This document shows positions 1 through 5,381 of a stretch of 11,767 nt of DNA, piece by piece. The position numbers were made by a program, and so were the translations under genes. Source of the DNA: CAMYJH01 sp041589735. GTDB lineage: Bacteria; Pseudomonadota; Gammaproteobacteria; HK1. Within the stretch, counting starts at the first letter, position 1, and each line of letters opens with the position of its first letter. Location of the stretch: assembly GCA_041589735.1 (NCBI GenBank), contig JBFHVA010000103.1, forward strand, positions 1 to 11,767, in the 5' to 3' direction. The notes below the pieces were generated by a model. That model was not told the origin of the DNA and made no database searches. It saw only the letters and a program-made list of their open reading frames with translations.

Positions 1-1223
1 ACAAGATAATCGAGCCGGTCTGGGAGTCCCTCCCCGATCAGACGATTCTCTACAAGTTCGCCAAGAAGCTCGGGTTTGCCGACGAGCTGTTCAAGAACAT
101 CAAGGTCAATGCTGGCACCGACGAGCCTTTGGTGGAGGACATCACCGGCGAGATCAACCGCGGCATGTGGACCATCGGCTACACCGGCCAGAGCCCCGAG
201 CGCTTGAGGGCCCACGCGGAGCACCGCGCCACCTTCAACACCACCACGCTCAAAGCCGAGGGCGGCCCCGTCGACGGCGACTACTACGGCATGCCGTGGC
301 CGAGCTGGGGCCCCCCCGAGATGAAGCATCCCGGAACCCCGGTGCTCTACGATCCGAGCAAGCCGGTGGCAGAAGGCGGTCTCACCTTCCGCGCCCGTTT
401 CGGCGTGGAGCGCAACGGGGTCAACCTGCTGGCCGAGGGCGTCTACAGCGTCGGTTCCGAGATTAGGGACGGCTATCCCGAGTTCAGCGACAAGGTCTTA
501 AAGCAGCTCGGATGGTGGGACGATCTCACCGACGAGGAGAAGCAGGCGGCTGAAGGCAAGAACTGGAAGACCGACCTTTCCGGCGGTATCCAGCGGGTTG
601 CCATCAAGCATGGCTGCGCACCGTTCGGCAACGCCAAGGCCCGCGCCGTGGTGTGGACTTTCCCCGATCCGGTGCCGATCCATCGTGAGCCGCTGTATAC
701 GAATCGCAGGGATCTGCTTCCTCAGTACGCGACCTACGAGGACCGCATGAACTTCTACCGCCTGCCGACCCGCTACGGGTCCATCCAGGCCCAGGACTTC
801 TCCAAGGAGTACCCGCTCATCTACACGAGCGGCCGCCTGGTGGAGTACGAGGGCGGCGGCGAGGAGCAGCGCTCGAACCCGTGGCTGGCTGAGCTGCAGC
901 AGAACATGTTCGTGGAGATCAACCCCAAGGACGCCAACGATCGCGGCCTGCAGGACGGGCAGATGGTTTGGTTAGCCACCCCGGAGGGCGCGAAGATCAA
1001 GGTCATGACCATGGTCACGCGCCGCGTGGCGCCGGGCGTCGTCTTCTGCCCGTTCCATTTCGGTGGCATGTTCCAGGGCAAGGATCTCAAGGACAAGTAC
1101 CCGGAGGGTACCGTTCCGTATGTCCGCGGCGAGGCGGCCAACACCGCTTTCACCTACGGCTACGACTCGGTGACCCAGATGCAGGAGACGAAAGTCACCC
1201 TGTGTCAAATCCAGGCCGCCTGA
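1..1223 (+). CDS. fdhA: Formate dehydrogenase catalytic (alpha) subunit, C-terminal part; 5' end outside window
   Basis: The frame is open from base 3 to the TGA at 1221-1223, giving about 406 residues with no start needed inside the window, so this is the 3' part of a longer gene. The last 140 or so residues look like the molybdopterin-dinucleotide-binding domain of the DMSO-reductase superfamily, with YPLIYTSGR, ElqqNMFVEINPKDA and a PFHFGG stretch near the end, as in bacterial respiratory formate dehydrogenases. In that family the subunit oxidises formate to CO2 at a bis-MGD Mo or W centre, usually after Tat export to the periplasm. The active-site Cys/Sec, the [4Fe-4S] motif and the Tat signal lie upstream and cannot be checked. 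fdhB follows after 16 bases and fdhC further down, so this is a normal fdh operon. Identification is strong; Mo versus W and Cys versus Sec remain unknown. Confidence 0.93.
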   Translation, partial: KIIEPVWESLPDQTILYKFAKKLGFADELFKNIKVNAGTDEPLVEDITGEINRGMWTIGYTGQSPERLRAHAEHRATFNTTTLKAEGGPVDGDYYGMPWPSWGPPEMKHPGTPVLYDPSKPVAEGGLTFRARFGVERNGVNLLAEGVYSVGSEIRDGYPEFSDKVLKQLGWWDDLTDEEKQAAEGKNWKTDLSGGIQRVAIKHGCAPFGNAKARAVVWTFPDPVPIHREPLYTNRRDLLPQYATYEDRMNFYRLPTRYGSIQAQDFSKEYPLIYTSGRLVEYEGGGEEQRSNPWLAELQQNMFVEINPKDANDRGLQDGQMVWLATPEGAKIKVMTMVTRRVAPGVVFCPFHFGGMFQGKDLKDKYPEGTVPYVRGEAANTAFTYGYDSVTQMQETKVTLCQIQAA

Positions 1224-1239
1224 TTGGAGGAGTGACACC

Positions 1240-1830
1240 ATGGCTCGTATGAAATTTCTCTGTGACGCCGAGAGGTGTATCGAGTGCAATGCGTGCGTTA
1301 CCGCGTGCAAAAACGAGAACTCGGTGCCCTGGGGCGTGAATCGACGCCGTGTAGTCGTCCTCGATGACGGCGTACCCGGCGAAAAATCCATTTCCGTTGC
1401 CTGTATGCACTGCACGGACGCGCCCTGCGCTGCCGTCTGCCCGGTGGACTGTTTCTACACCACCGAGGACGGCATCGTGCTGCACGACAAGGATCTGTGC
1501 ATCGGCTGCGGCTACTGCTTCTACGCCTGTCCCTTCGGCGCGCCCCAGTATCCTCAGAAAGAGGCCTTCGGGGTGCGCGGAAAGATGGACAAGTGCACCT
1601 TCTGCGCTGGCGGTCCTCCGGCGGACAACAGTGACGCCGAGTACAAGAAGTACGGTCGCAACCGTATCTCAGAGGGCAAGCTGCCGCTTTGCGCAGAGTT
1701 CTGCGCTACCAAGGCGCTGCTGGGTGGTGACGGCGACATGATCGCGGATATCTACCGCAAACGCGTCCTGAAGCGCGGTGGCCGGCCCCAGACCTGGGGT
1801 TGGGAAACCGCGTACAAGGCGGCGTCGTAA
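1240..1830 (+). CDS. fdhB: Formate dehydrogenase iron-sulfur (beta) subunit
   Basis: This 196-residue ferredoxin-like protein carries electrons from FdhA to the cytochrome b subunit. Four cysteine groups are visible: C13-x2-C16-x2-C19-x3-C23; C55-x2-C58-x4-C63-x3-C67; C87-x2-C90-x2-C93-x3-C97; and C119-x2-C122 paired with C151-x3-C155. This is the usual pattern for four [4Fe-4S] clusters in FdnH/FdhB-type subunits. It lacks the C-terminal membrane helix of the roughly 290-residue E. coli FdnH, so it resembles the shorter FDH3/Wolinella-type beta subunit, which is held by the gamma subunit. No signal peptide is seen; in this family it is normally exported together with the Tat-targeted alpha subunit. 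The ATG at 1240 is preceded by GGAGG at 1226-1230. It lies 16 bases after fdhA and is certainly in the same operon. Confidence 0.95.
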   Translation: MARMKFLCDAERCIECNACVTACKNENSVPWGVNRRRVVVLDDGVPGEKSISVACMHCTDAPCAAVCPVDCFYTTEDGIVLHDKDLCIGCGYCFYACPFGAPQYPQKEAFGVRGKMDKCTFCAGGPPADNSDAEYKKYGRNRISEGKLPLCAEFCATKALLGGDGDMIADIYRKRVLKRGGRPQTWGWETAYKAAS

Positions 1831-1838
1831 GTCGAGAG

Positions 1839-1901
1839 AGGGGCGCTCCGGTGAAACGGAGCGCTCTTCGATTTCTGATTTCTGACGCGCGGGCGCGCGT
1901 C
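1839..1901 (+). other. Two consecutive RNA hairpins in the fdhB-lipoprotein gap
   Basis: The first hairpin has a perfect 8-bp stem (GCGCTCCG 1843-1850, CGGAGCGC 1857-1864) with loop GTGAAA, and can extend with wobble pairs to about 1839-1868. The second has a perfect 7-bp stem (GACGCGC 1884-1890, GCGCGTC 1895-1901) with loop GGGC. Neither is followed by a run of T, so they are poor intrinsic terminators. In a polycistronic message such structures often protect or process the 5' cistrons and set stoichiometry; that role is inferred here. Confidence 0.6.
1870..1885 (+). repeat. Short period-7 direct repeat (GATTTCT)
   Basis: The heptamer GATTTCT occurs twice exactly, followed by GA, between the two hairpins of the fdhB-lipoprotein gap. 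It is short and could be chance. It is listed because longer period-7 tracts occur downstream at 3661-3695 and 3844-3871. Confidence 0.5.
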
Positions 1902-1945
1902 GCCCGCCTTGCCTGCCGCCAGGAGCAACTTTGGGAGCAATGCGC

Positions 1946-2143
1946 ATGAACACCAGAGGCATACTCGCCGTTGCGTTGGTTGTTGCCGCCTCAGGATTGA
2001 GCGGCTGCTACGAGGACGCCGACGTGACGGTTCACGAACCGGGAAAGTACAAAGGAGATACGGACCCATTGCTTTCTCAGCAGGCCGCCGCGCGGGACGA
2101 GGCGCTGAAAAAGCGCTTCCAGATCGTGCAGACGGACCGCTGA
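1946..2143 (+). CDS. Small lipoprotein in the fdh operon (first of two)
   Basis: This encodes about 65 residues. A short basic start (MNTR) is followed by a hydrophobic stretch and the lipobox LSGC, so signal peptidase II should cleave before the Cys and the protein should be lipid-anchored. The mature part is only about 47 residues, polar and charged, ending KKRFQIVQTDR. The chosen start is ATG 1946, with GGGAG at 1933-1937 eight bases upstream. ATG 1940 (adds MR) and TTG 1931 are also in frame; the last has AGGAG at 1921-1925. The residue after Cys is Tyr, so there is no Asp+2 inner-membrane retention signal by the E. coli rule, which favours the outer membrane if that rule applies. Its position between fdhB and fdhC suggests a role in assembling or anchoring the enzyme. 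The family was not recognised. Confidence 0.82.
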   Translation: MNTRGILAVALVVAASGLSGCYEDADVTVHEPGKYKGDTDPLLSQQAAARDEALKKRFQIVQTDR

Positions 2144-2180
2144 GGTTTTTACGCCCGCCGGCTTGCAGCTCCGGTAGGCG

Positions 2181-2217
2181 CTATCTGAGCATCTGATTAC
2201 GTCATCTCAGGAGATAG
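2181..2217 (+). promoter_or_regulatory. Possible RBS-sequestering hairpin before second lipoprotein
   Basis: CTATCT at 2181-2186 can pair with AGATAG at 2212-2217, and GAG at 2187-2189 with CTC at 2206-2208. This leaves an AGG bulge that belongs to the likely Shine-Dalgarno AGGAG (2209-2213) of the gene starting at 2228. If it forms, the structure would partly hide the ribosome binding site. The loop is long and the bulge weakens it, so this is only a candidate. Confidence 0.3.
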
Positions 2218-2227
2218 GGCGAAAAGA

Positions 2228-2386
2228 ATGAGAATTTTGAAACTGTTGATTCTGTCGGGGATGACGGCCTGCGTGCTGGCGCTTTCCGGGTGCGGTGATC
2301 GGACTAAAGATCCGGGCGCAGAGCGCTCGGAGCAAACGGCCGAAGATCTGCGGCATCGGGTCGTGCGCACGCAGGGGGACCGATAG
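2228..2386 (+). CDS. Very small lipoprotein in the fdh operon (second of two)
   Basis: This 52-residue open frame runs from ATG 2228 to TAG 2384-2386. It begins MRILKLLILSGMTACVLALSGC, a textbook lipoprotein signal peptide with lipobox LSGC at residues 19-22, leaving a mature peptide of only about 31 residues. AGGAG at 2209-2213 lies 14 bases upstream, somewhat far, inside a possible hairpin. The mature end, LRHRVVRTQGDR, lines up without gaps against LKKRFQIVQTDR of the preceding lipoprotein, with L, R, Q, D and R identical. That supports it being real and suggests the two are related or bind the same partner. The residue after the lipidated Cys is Gly. It is followed by fdhC after a 77-base gap. 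The function is unknown; a formate dehydrogenase anchoring or assembly role is inference from position. Confidence 0.75.
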   Translation: MRILKLLILSGMTACVLALSGCGDRTKDPGAERSEQTAEDLRHRVVRTQGDR

Positions 2387-2463
2387 GATCCGCGCGAATT
2401 CCGTTAACTCGGAGTTCAGCCAAGCCGGCTGGCGGGTTATAAAAAATTAAAGGAGTGTTGGTG

Positions 2464-3558
2464 ATGTCAAAGGCAGAAACATCCAACCAGGGCAAGCGCG
2501 CACGCTATAAGCGAATCACGCTATGGTTTATCGCAATCATCGTGCTTGGTGCGATGGTGCTGCCGATGGGCAGCTACGTCTACACCGGCATCCAGGAAGC
2601 CCAGGCGCAGTCGGTCAAAGACACCAATCCGCGCGCGAACTACTGGCGAGCGGTGCGGGACGGTCAGGGGGGTTACAGCGCGGTCACCGGAACCAGCATG
2701 AGCGGTGAGGTGGTCAACACTGAAACCAACATGCTCATCAACAACGGTGGTCAGAACTGGCGCCAGATCAGAAACGGGCTTATTGCCAACTACGGCGGCT
2801 GGTTTCTTTTCATCGTGCTGATTGCCATCCTGCTGTTCTTCGCCAAGGTCGGCCGGATTCCGCTCGAACACGGACGGTCCGGGGAAACGGTGCAGCGCTG
2901 GAACGCCTTCGAACGCTTCGTGCACTGGGTGGTCGCAATCTCGTTCATCATTCTGGCGATCTCCGGCCTGAGCTTGCTGTTCGGACGCGCGGTGCTGATA
3001 CCGCTGATGGGCGCCGCCGGTTTCGCCGCCTGGGCGGGGCTGGCCAAGGGCCTGCACAACTTTGTCGGCCCGTGGCTGTTTACGCCCGGCGTCGCGCTGA
3101 TGATCATCATGTGGATCCGCCACAATATTCCCAACGCCGAGGACATTCAGTGGCTCGCCCAGGGCGGCGGCATGGTCGGCAAGGGCAAGCACCCTCACGC
3201 CGGACGCATGAACGGTGGCGAAAAAATCTGGTTCTGGTTCATCTGCACGGTCGGGGTGGCCTCCATCGTCAGCGGCTTTTTCATGGACTTCCCCAACTGG
3301 TGGAGCGCCTCGCGCGAAGGCATGCAGCTGGCGAACGTGGTGCATGCCATTTCCAGTATCCTGTGGATCGGGCTCTGGTTTGGTCACGCCTACATCGGCA
3401 CCATCGGTACCGAAGGCGCGCTGGAGGGCATGACCAGCGGGAAGGTGGATGTGAACTGGGCCAAGCAGCATCACGATCGCTGGTACGAAGAAGTGCAGTC
3501 AAAATCCCGCGAGCGCGGTCGAGACGCAACCACGGAGGTAAAGGGACAGCCCGCCTGA
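2464..3558 (+). CDS. fdhC: Formate dehydrogenase cytochrome b (gamma) subunit, N-terminally extended
   Basis: This 364-residue membrane protein takes electrons from FdhB and reduces quinone through two b hemes. A first membrane helix at about residues 18-40 is followed by a hydrophilic segment of about 75 residues, then four more hydrophobic segments that form the FdnI-like core. Candidate axial heme ligands are H154 (FVHW), H198 (GLHN), H294 (VVHA) and H308 (GHAY). The 14-residue gap between the last two equals that of E. coli FdnI H155/H169, and H154/H198 match H18/H57. It is much longer than the roughly 217-residue FdnI, in line with the longer gamma subunits of FDH3/Wolinella-type enzymes. 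ATG 2464 was chosen because AGGAG (2451-2455) sits eight bases upstream; GTG and TTG codons just before it overlap or abut that site. A strong terminator follows. Confidence 0.93.
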   Translation: MSKAETSNQGKRARYKRITLWFIAIIVLGAMVLPMGSYVYTGIQEAQAQSVKDTNPRANYWRAVRDGQGGYSAVTGTSMSGEVVNTETNMLINNGGQNWRQIRNGLIANYGGWFLFIVLIAILLFFAKVGRIPLEHGRSGETVQRWNAFERFVHWVVAISFIILAISGLSLLFGRAVLIPLMGAAGFAAWAGLAKGLHNFVGPWLFTPGVALMIIMWIRHNIPNAEDIQWLAQGGGMVGKGKHPHAGRMNGGEKIWFWFICTVGVASIVSGFFMDFPNWWSASREGMQLANVVHAISSILWIGLWFGHAYIGTIGTEGALEGMTSGKVDVNWAKQHHDRWYEEVQSKSRERGRDATTEVKGQPA

Positions 3559-3574
3559 ACCGACATCCCCATTA

Positions 3575-3596
3575 GTGCGGGCTTATGCACCCGCAC
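3575..3596 (+). other. Hairpin just after fdhC stop
   Basis: A perfect 7-bp stem, GTGCGGG (3575-3581) with CCCGCAC (3590-3596), and an 8-base loop lie 16 bases after the fdhC stop. No T-run follows. It precedes the main terminator and may protect the 3' end of the message. Confidence 0.55.
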
Positions 3597-3607
3597 CCGA
3601 TGAAGCG

Positions 3608-3642
3608 ACGCTCCTGCCCCAGGAGGGCGGGAGCGTTTTTTT
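3608..3642 (+). terminator. Rho-independent terminator of the fdh operon
   Basis: The stem CGCTCCTGCC (3609-3618) pairs with GGCGGGAGCG (3626-3635), ten pairs including one T-G wobble, plus an A-T pair outside. The loop is seven bases and the stem is followed directly by seven T at 3636-3642. This is a classic intrinsic terminator on the + strand, about 50 bases after fdhC. Confidence 0.92.
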
Positions 3643-3660
3643 CGTGCGCTTTGCGCGCGG

Positions 3661-3695
3661 GTGACTAGAAACAAGTGATTGGTAACTAGCAAGAC
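3661..3695 (+). repeat. Left degenerate heptamer array (GTGAYTR-like), five units
   Basis: Read in steps of seven from 3661 the units are GTGACTA, GAAACAA, GTGATTG, GTAACTA and GCAAGAC. Three fit the pattern GTRAYTR closely; GAAACAA and GCAAGAC are degenerate. An inverted counterpart lies at 3844-3871. Together they bracket a 148-base segment without genes. Confidence 0.6.
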
Positions 3696-3818
3696 GACCG
3701 AATTACTGACGGCCCAAGAATCGAATTGTGCGCGACTATTAACCTCCTTCGTCTGCGCCCGGGTTGGCTCTTTGACCACTTTACATGTCGGGGAGTCTTT
3801 TGAGTCGAGAATGATAGT

Positions 3819-3844
3819 AGAGCCACTGCGGTAAGGCTCTTTTT
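3819..3844 (+). terminator. Second terminator-like hairpin, inside the heptamer-bounded module
   Basis: AGAGCC (3819-3824) pairs with GGCTCT (3835-3840) around a 10-base loop, and T at 3841-3844 extends the T-run to five with the last base of the stem. The stem is short. No gene on the + strand ends nearby, so it would act as a backup to the fdh terminator or as an attenuator for the gene at 3940 if transcription starts further upstream. Confidence 0.45.
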
Positions 3845-3871
3845 AGTTGCTAATCACCGGTCACTAGTCAC
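3844..3871 (-). repeat. Right degenerate heptamer array, four units, inverted relative to 3661-3695
   Basis: On the - strand the units read GTGACTA, GTGACCG, GTGATTA and GCAACTA. Unit by unit they match the left array: the first is identical, the third differs by one base from GTGATTG and the fourth by one base from GTAACTA. The remaining sequence between the arrays (3696-3818) shows no gene; an AAGGAGG on the - strand near 3739-3748 has no reading frame behind it. Similar heptanucleotide tandem repeats are well known between genes in cyanobacteria and occur in other bacteria. Confidence 0.62.
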
Positions 3872-3939
3872 TCTTCCAGAGCTCATCGTAAAATACCCGC
3901 CCTTTATTCTTCGAGCTGCATCGATTGAACCAGGCCCCG

Positions 3940-4533
3940 ATGAAACGCTTTCCCGAGTCCGTGCGAGAAGCCATGCGTTCGGGGGGCGCGGCGGCGACCT
4001 GCCTCCCGGTGCGGCTGGATGAGGATCACTGGGAAACGGCGTTCTTCTTTCACCTGGCTGGTCCGGAGTGCAAGGAAGACCGACGCCTGATCCGAAAGCG
4101 AGGCGGGCCGCTACCGGTGGGGCTGGAGACCGATTTGATCGAGACCGAGCACGCCGCTGTGGTGGTGTTGCGGCCCGAGGTCTACACCCGGGAGGACGAT
4201 CCCTTAAGCTGCGAAATCCTGCTGACCCCGGGAGAAGGAGGGGCGCATTTCGACGCCTTGAAGCTGTTGTCGAAACAACAGCGAATATGCTGGTTCTTCG
4301 GCGACCAGGCGTTCTGGAAGATTCATTCCCAGCAGCTCCCCCTGGACGACACCCAGCGTCAGGGCTTCGACGAGCTGCTTCGCGACGCGCTGAAGCACGA
4401 TACCATGGTGCGAATGACGAAACGTTACGACGCCCAGGCGGGGTTAGGCGAGATCGTCAAGCATTATGAGCTGCGCGCCGGTGCGCTACGCTCTGAGTAT
4501 GCCGCCAGCGCCGCGGACAAGCCGCCGAGCTGA
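3940..4533 (+). CDS. Conserved-looking hypothetical protein, cytoplasmic
   Basis: This encodes 197 residues from ATG 3940; a TTG at 3925 would add five residues (MNQAP). Neither start has a good ribosome binding site. No signal peptide or membrane helix is seen. The protein is mixed alpha/beta in character: a charged N-terminal part, a hydrophobic strand-like AAVVVLRPE, an EILLTPGEGGAHFDAL segment, an aromatic patch ICWFFGDQAFWKIH, and a helical charged C-terminal part ending in an Ala/Pro-rich tail. I do not recognise the family. It starts about 300 bases after the fdh terminator, so it is likely a separate transcription unit. The ankyrin gene follows 54 bases later and could be co-transcribed. 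Base composition and codon use look like the neighbours, so the gene appears real, but no function is proposed. Confidence 0.75.
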   Translation: MKRFPESVREAMRSGGAAATCLPVRLDEDHWETAFFFHLAGPECKEDRRLIRKRGGPLPVGLETDLIETEHAAVVVLRPEVYTREDDPLSCEILLTPGEGGAHFDALKLLSKQQRICWFFGDQAFWKIHSQQLPLDDTQRQGFDELLRDALKHDTMVRMTKRYDAQAGLGEIVKHYELRAGALRSEYAASAADKPPS

Positions 4534-4587
4534 GGGCCGGAATATCGTGATTATGCGTGTGCTTACGACCCAAAAACGTGGAGATTC

Positions 4588-5367
4588 ATGAAGCTATCAG
4601 AGTCAACTGATTGCCGTCCCCTTGCTCGGGTGGTCGCATTGTCCCTTTGTCTCGCGTTCTCACTAACTCCGAAAGCGGCGCTGGCGTCCGGGGAATCCGA
4701 ATTCGAAAGAGTGTTGCGCGACGAAGACGCCGCGGCTATCCGCGCCCAGGTTGAAGAGGGCGGAGATCCCAACTTTCGCATGCCAAACGGAAAGACTCCG
4801 CTCATCGTCGCGGCGAAGATTGGTGACCCGGAGCTGGTGAGGCAGCTGCTCGACCTTGGGGCTGACGTCAATGCAGCCACGAAGACGGGCGGGACGCCGC
4901 TCATGTTCGCCGCCATTCGGGGGAATCTTGAAACGGTCCAGGCGCTCATCGGCCACGGAGCGGATGTGAACGCGGTGGCCCACTTTAACTGGACCGCGCT
5001 GATGGTGGCGGCGGTAAAAGGCCACGACGTCGTTGTCGGCGTACTGCTCGAGCACGGCGCAAACGCCAATGTGGCGGATACCTATGGCTGGACGGCTCTT
5101 ATGCGCGCCGCTTACGAGAATCGCGCCAGCGCGGTGCGCGTATTCCTGAGAAGCGGAAAGGCGAATTTGGACGCCGCCGACGAAACCGGATCTACCGCGC
5201 TCCACCACGCGGCTGCACAAGGTCACGTGGAAATCTCGCGCTTACTGCTGGACAGCGGCGCAAACATCGAAGCCAGGAATCGCGTGGGCCTGACGCCACT
5301 GGAAATGGCGCGGCGAATGAAGAAGAAAGAAACCGTCCTTTTTCTCGAATCTCGTGGCGCGAACTGA
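4588..5367 (+). CDS. Secreted ankyrin-repeat protein (small)
   Basis: This 259-residue protein has a signal peptide (hydrophobic core about residues 13-27, likely cleavage after ALA at 31-33), so it should act in the periplasm. After a 34-residue linker the chain is almost entirely ankyrin repeats, starting at about residues 68, 101, 134, 167, 201 and 234 (the last is partial), each with the xxTPLxxAAxxG...LLxxGAdvN pattern. One or two degenerate helices (residues 39-66) precede them as a cap. Ankyrin repeats bind proteins and have no catalytic residues. GGAG at 4580-4583 lies four bases before the ATG. Its 3' end faces the Rieske-like gene with 10 bases between stop codons, and a larger ankyrin protein lies on that gene's other side. 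A partner or scaffold role with the Rieske-like protein is inferred from this arrangement only. Confidence 0.9.
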   Translation: MKLSESTDCRPLARVVALSLCLAFSLTPKAALASGESEFERVLRDEDAAAIRAQVEEGGDPNFRMPNGKTPLIVAAKIGDPELVRQLLDLGADVNAATKTGGTPLMFAAIRGNLETVQALIGHGADVNAVAHFNWTALMVAAVKGHDVVVGVLLEHGANANVADTYGWTALMRAAYENRASAVRVFLRSGKANLDAADETGSTALHHAAAQGHVEISRLLLDSGANIEARNRVGLTPLEMARRMKKKETVLFLESRGAN

Positions 5368-5381
5368 CCGTGCGCGGTCAG
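5364..5381. other. Perfect palindromic hairpin holding both convergent stop codons
   Basis: CTGACCG (5364-5370), loop TGCG, CGGTCAG (5375-5381). The left arm contains the TGA stop of the + strand ankyrin gene (5365-5367) and the right arm, read on the - strand, the TGA stop of the Rieske-like gene (5380-5378). It forms the same hairpin in both transcripts. No T-run follows in either direction, so it may mark 3' ends or block read-through rather than being a classic terminator. Confidence 0.7.

Noticed and set aside
2521..3474. Long open frame antisense to fdhC
   Set aside because: Its translation is rich in His, Asp and Arg without domain logic, and it mirrors the codon-position bias of the real gene in a GC-rich genome.
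3725..3760. AAGGAGG on the - strand suggesting a gene start
   Set aside because: No ATG, GTG or TTG at suitable spacing leads into a frame with protein-like content.
3866..3894. TAAAAT at 3889-3894 as a -10 box for the gene at 3940
   Set aside because: The hexamer is plausible but nothing resembling a -35 box is at 16-18 bases, so it was not listed as a promoter.
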